DNA of 18,038 nucleotides from Extensimonas sp963708545 (lineage in GTDB: Bacteria; Pseudomonadota; Gammaproteobacteria; Burkholderiales; Burkholderiaceae_C): NCBI GenBank assembly GCA_963708545.1, contig CAVPUD010000164.1, positions 1 to 18,038 on the forward strand, written 5' to 3'. Positions 17,122-18,038 of the stretch are shown here, one piece after another. The translations under genes and the position numbers were made by a program. The notes below the pieces were generated by a model. It worked only from the letters and a program-made list of their open reading frames with translations. It was not told the origin of the DNA and made no database searches. How positions within the stretch are numbered: position 1 is the stretch's first letter; each line of letters opens with the position of its first letter.

Positions 17122-18038
17122 AGTCTTTTCGCCACTTCTTCGAGCATCACTTCGGTGGCGCCGCCGCCAATCGCTTCGACGCGCGCGTCGCGCACCATGC
17201 GCTCGATCGCGGCCTCGCGCATGTAGCCAAAGCCGCCGTGGAACTGCTGGCAGTCGTAGAGCACCTCGTTGACGAGCTCGCCGCACAAGGACTTGACCAT
17301 GGAAACTTCCTTGACGCATTCGCGCCCTTGCGCATCGAGCCAGGCCGCGTGATAGACGAGCTGGCGTGCCGCGGCGACTTGCGAAGCGCGCATCGCCAGG
17401 CGCTGGCGAATCGCCTGCTTGTCCCACAGCGTGGCGCCGAAAGCCTTGCGCTGGCGCACGTAGTCCAGCGTCAGCTCGATGCCGCGTGCGGCCTCGCCCA
17501 CGGCCTGCGCGCCGAGCACGATGCGCTCGTTCTGGAAGTTGCGCATGATCTGGTAAAAGCCCTTGTTCTCCTGCCCCAGCAGGTTCGCGGCCGGGATGCG
17601 GCAGTTTTCGAACACGAGCTCGGCCGTGTCGCTGCTGAGCCAGCCGCTTTTGTTGAGCTTGCGCCCGACGCGAAAGCCCGGCGTGCCCTTTTCGACGATG
17701 AAGATCGAGATGCCGCGCGAGCCCTTGGCCGTGGTGTCGGTCTTGGCGCCGACGAAATACAGGTCGGCGTGCACGCCGTTGGTGATGAATATCTTGCTGC
17801 CGTTGAGCACCCAGTGATCGCCGTCGCGCACGGCGCGCGTGCGTATGCCGGCCACGTCCGAGCCAGCGTCTGGCTCGGTCACGGCCACGGCGCAGATTTT
17901 TTCGCCGCGCGTGACGCCCGGCAGGTAGCGCGCGAGCTGCTCGGGGTTGCCGTAGTTGGCCAGGTGCGGCGAGGCCATGTCGGTGTGCACCAGCACCGTG
18001 ACGGCAAAGCCGCCGAAGGTCGAGCGTCCCAGCTCCTC
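17118..18038 (-). CDS. Acyl-CoA dehydrogenase, C-terminal 306 residues (start outside window)
   Basis: The open frame continues to the window edge (EELGRSTFGGFAV...), so an internal GTG near 17996 is not the true start. About 75-80 N-terminal residues are missing from view. Features: VTEPDAGSDVAGIRT, IFITNGVHADLY, KSGWLSSDTAELVF, RKAFGATLWDKQAIRQR, QQFHGGFGYMRE. At the end the motif reads EAIGGGATEVM, with Gly where short- and medium-chain enzymes have the catalytic Glu. Isovaleryl- and long-chain acyl-CoA dehydrogenases also have Gly/Ala there and use a Glu in an earlier helix; NFQNERIVLG here supplies such a Glu. So a long- or branched-chain specificity is likely. It is the first visible gene of the second operon and is coupled to the MBL gene. 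Confidence 0.92.
   Translation of the reverse strand, partial: EELGRSTFGGFAVTVLVHTDMASPHLANYGNPEQLARYLPGVTRGEKICAVAVTEPDAGSDVAGIRTRAVRDGDHWVLNGSKIFITNGVHADLYFVGAKTDTTAKGSRGISIFIVEKGTPGFRVGRKLNKSGWLSSDTAELVFENCRIPAANLLGQENKGFYQIMRNFQNERIVLGAQAVGEAARGIELTLDYVRQRKAFGATLWDKQAIRQRLAMRASQVAAARQLVYHAAWLDAQGRECVKEVSMVKSLCGELVNEVLYDCQQFHGGFGYMREAAIERMVRDARVEAIGGGATEVMLEEVAKRL

Noticed and set aside
17118..17996. Complete acyl-CoA dehydrogenase starting at a GTG at 17996
   Set aside because: The frame continues with family-like sequence to the window edge, and a full enzyme needs about 75-80 more N-terminal residues.

Overview
This window looks like a GC-rich chromosome segment from a betaproteobacterium, most likely Burkholderiales. 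That assignment rests on base composition, strong AAGGAG-type ribosome binding sites and the family make-up of the genes, not on any marker gene. No rRNA, tRNA, CRISPR array or intact transposase gene was found.

Left edge (1-2065). This part is patchwork. It holds the 3' end of an unidentified gene (1-144), a gene for a secreted Lys/Ala-rich protein (314-820), and the C-terminal quarter of an aldehyde dehydrogenase on the minus strand. That remnant meets the C-terminal half of an MmgE/PrpD protein on the plus strand. Both broken genes have lost their 5' halves at the same point near 1203-1218, which suggests one deletion through a divergent gene pair. A 148-bp palindromic element (1841-1988) with perfect 14-bp ends follows.

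Region 2066-9909, all minus strand, read from high to low coordinates. It encodes a MaoC-like hot-dog protein, three tandem paralogous acyl-CoA synthetases (AliA/cyclohexanecarboxylate-CoA ligase-like), an acyl-CoA dehydrogenase of the ACAD10/11-like type, and an alpha/beta hydrolase. The three ligases are nearly identical at both ends and clearly divergent in the middle, where the acyl pocket is built. A divergent plus-strand gene for an atypical SDR (10030-10842) shares a 120-bp regulatory gap with the MaoC gene.

Region 10853-18038, minus strand. This is a second tightly packed operon: acyl-CoA dehydrogenase (cut by the window edge), metallo-beta-lactamase-fold hydrolase, two PaaI-type thioesterases, a 247-bp inverted-repeat element, PECR-like SDR, transglutaminase-like Cys-His protein, alpha/beta hydrolase, and an AMP-forming ligase with a degenerate P-loop. 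Four-base ATGA/GTGA overlaps couple several of these genes.

Together the genes read as a peripheral pathway that activates carboxylic acids to CoA thioesters, desaturates or reduces them and hydrolyses intermediates. The AliA-like ligases hint at alicyclic or branched acids, but the substrate cannot be fixed from sequence. No regulator, transporter, thiolase or canonical enoyl-CoA hydratase lies inside the window, so the pathway must use genes elsewhere. The most unusual features are the mosaic ligase triplication, three different inverted-repeat elements in gaps, and a group of enzymes (MaoC-like, SDR, ligase) whose standard catalytic motifs are altered.
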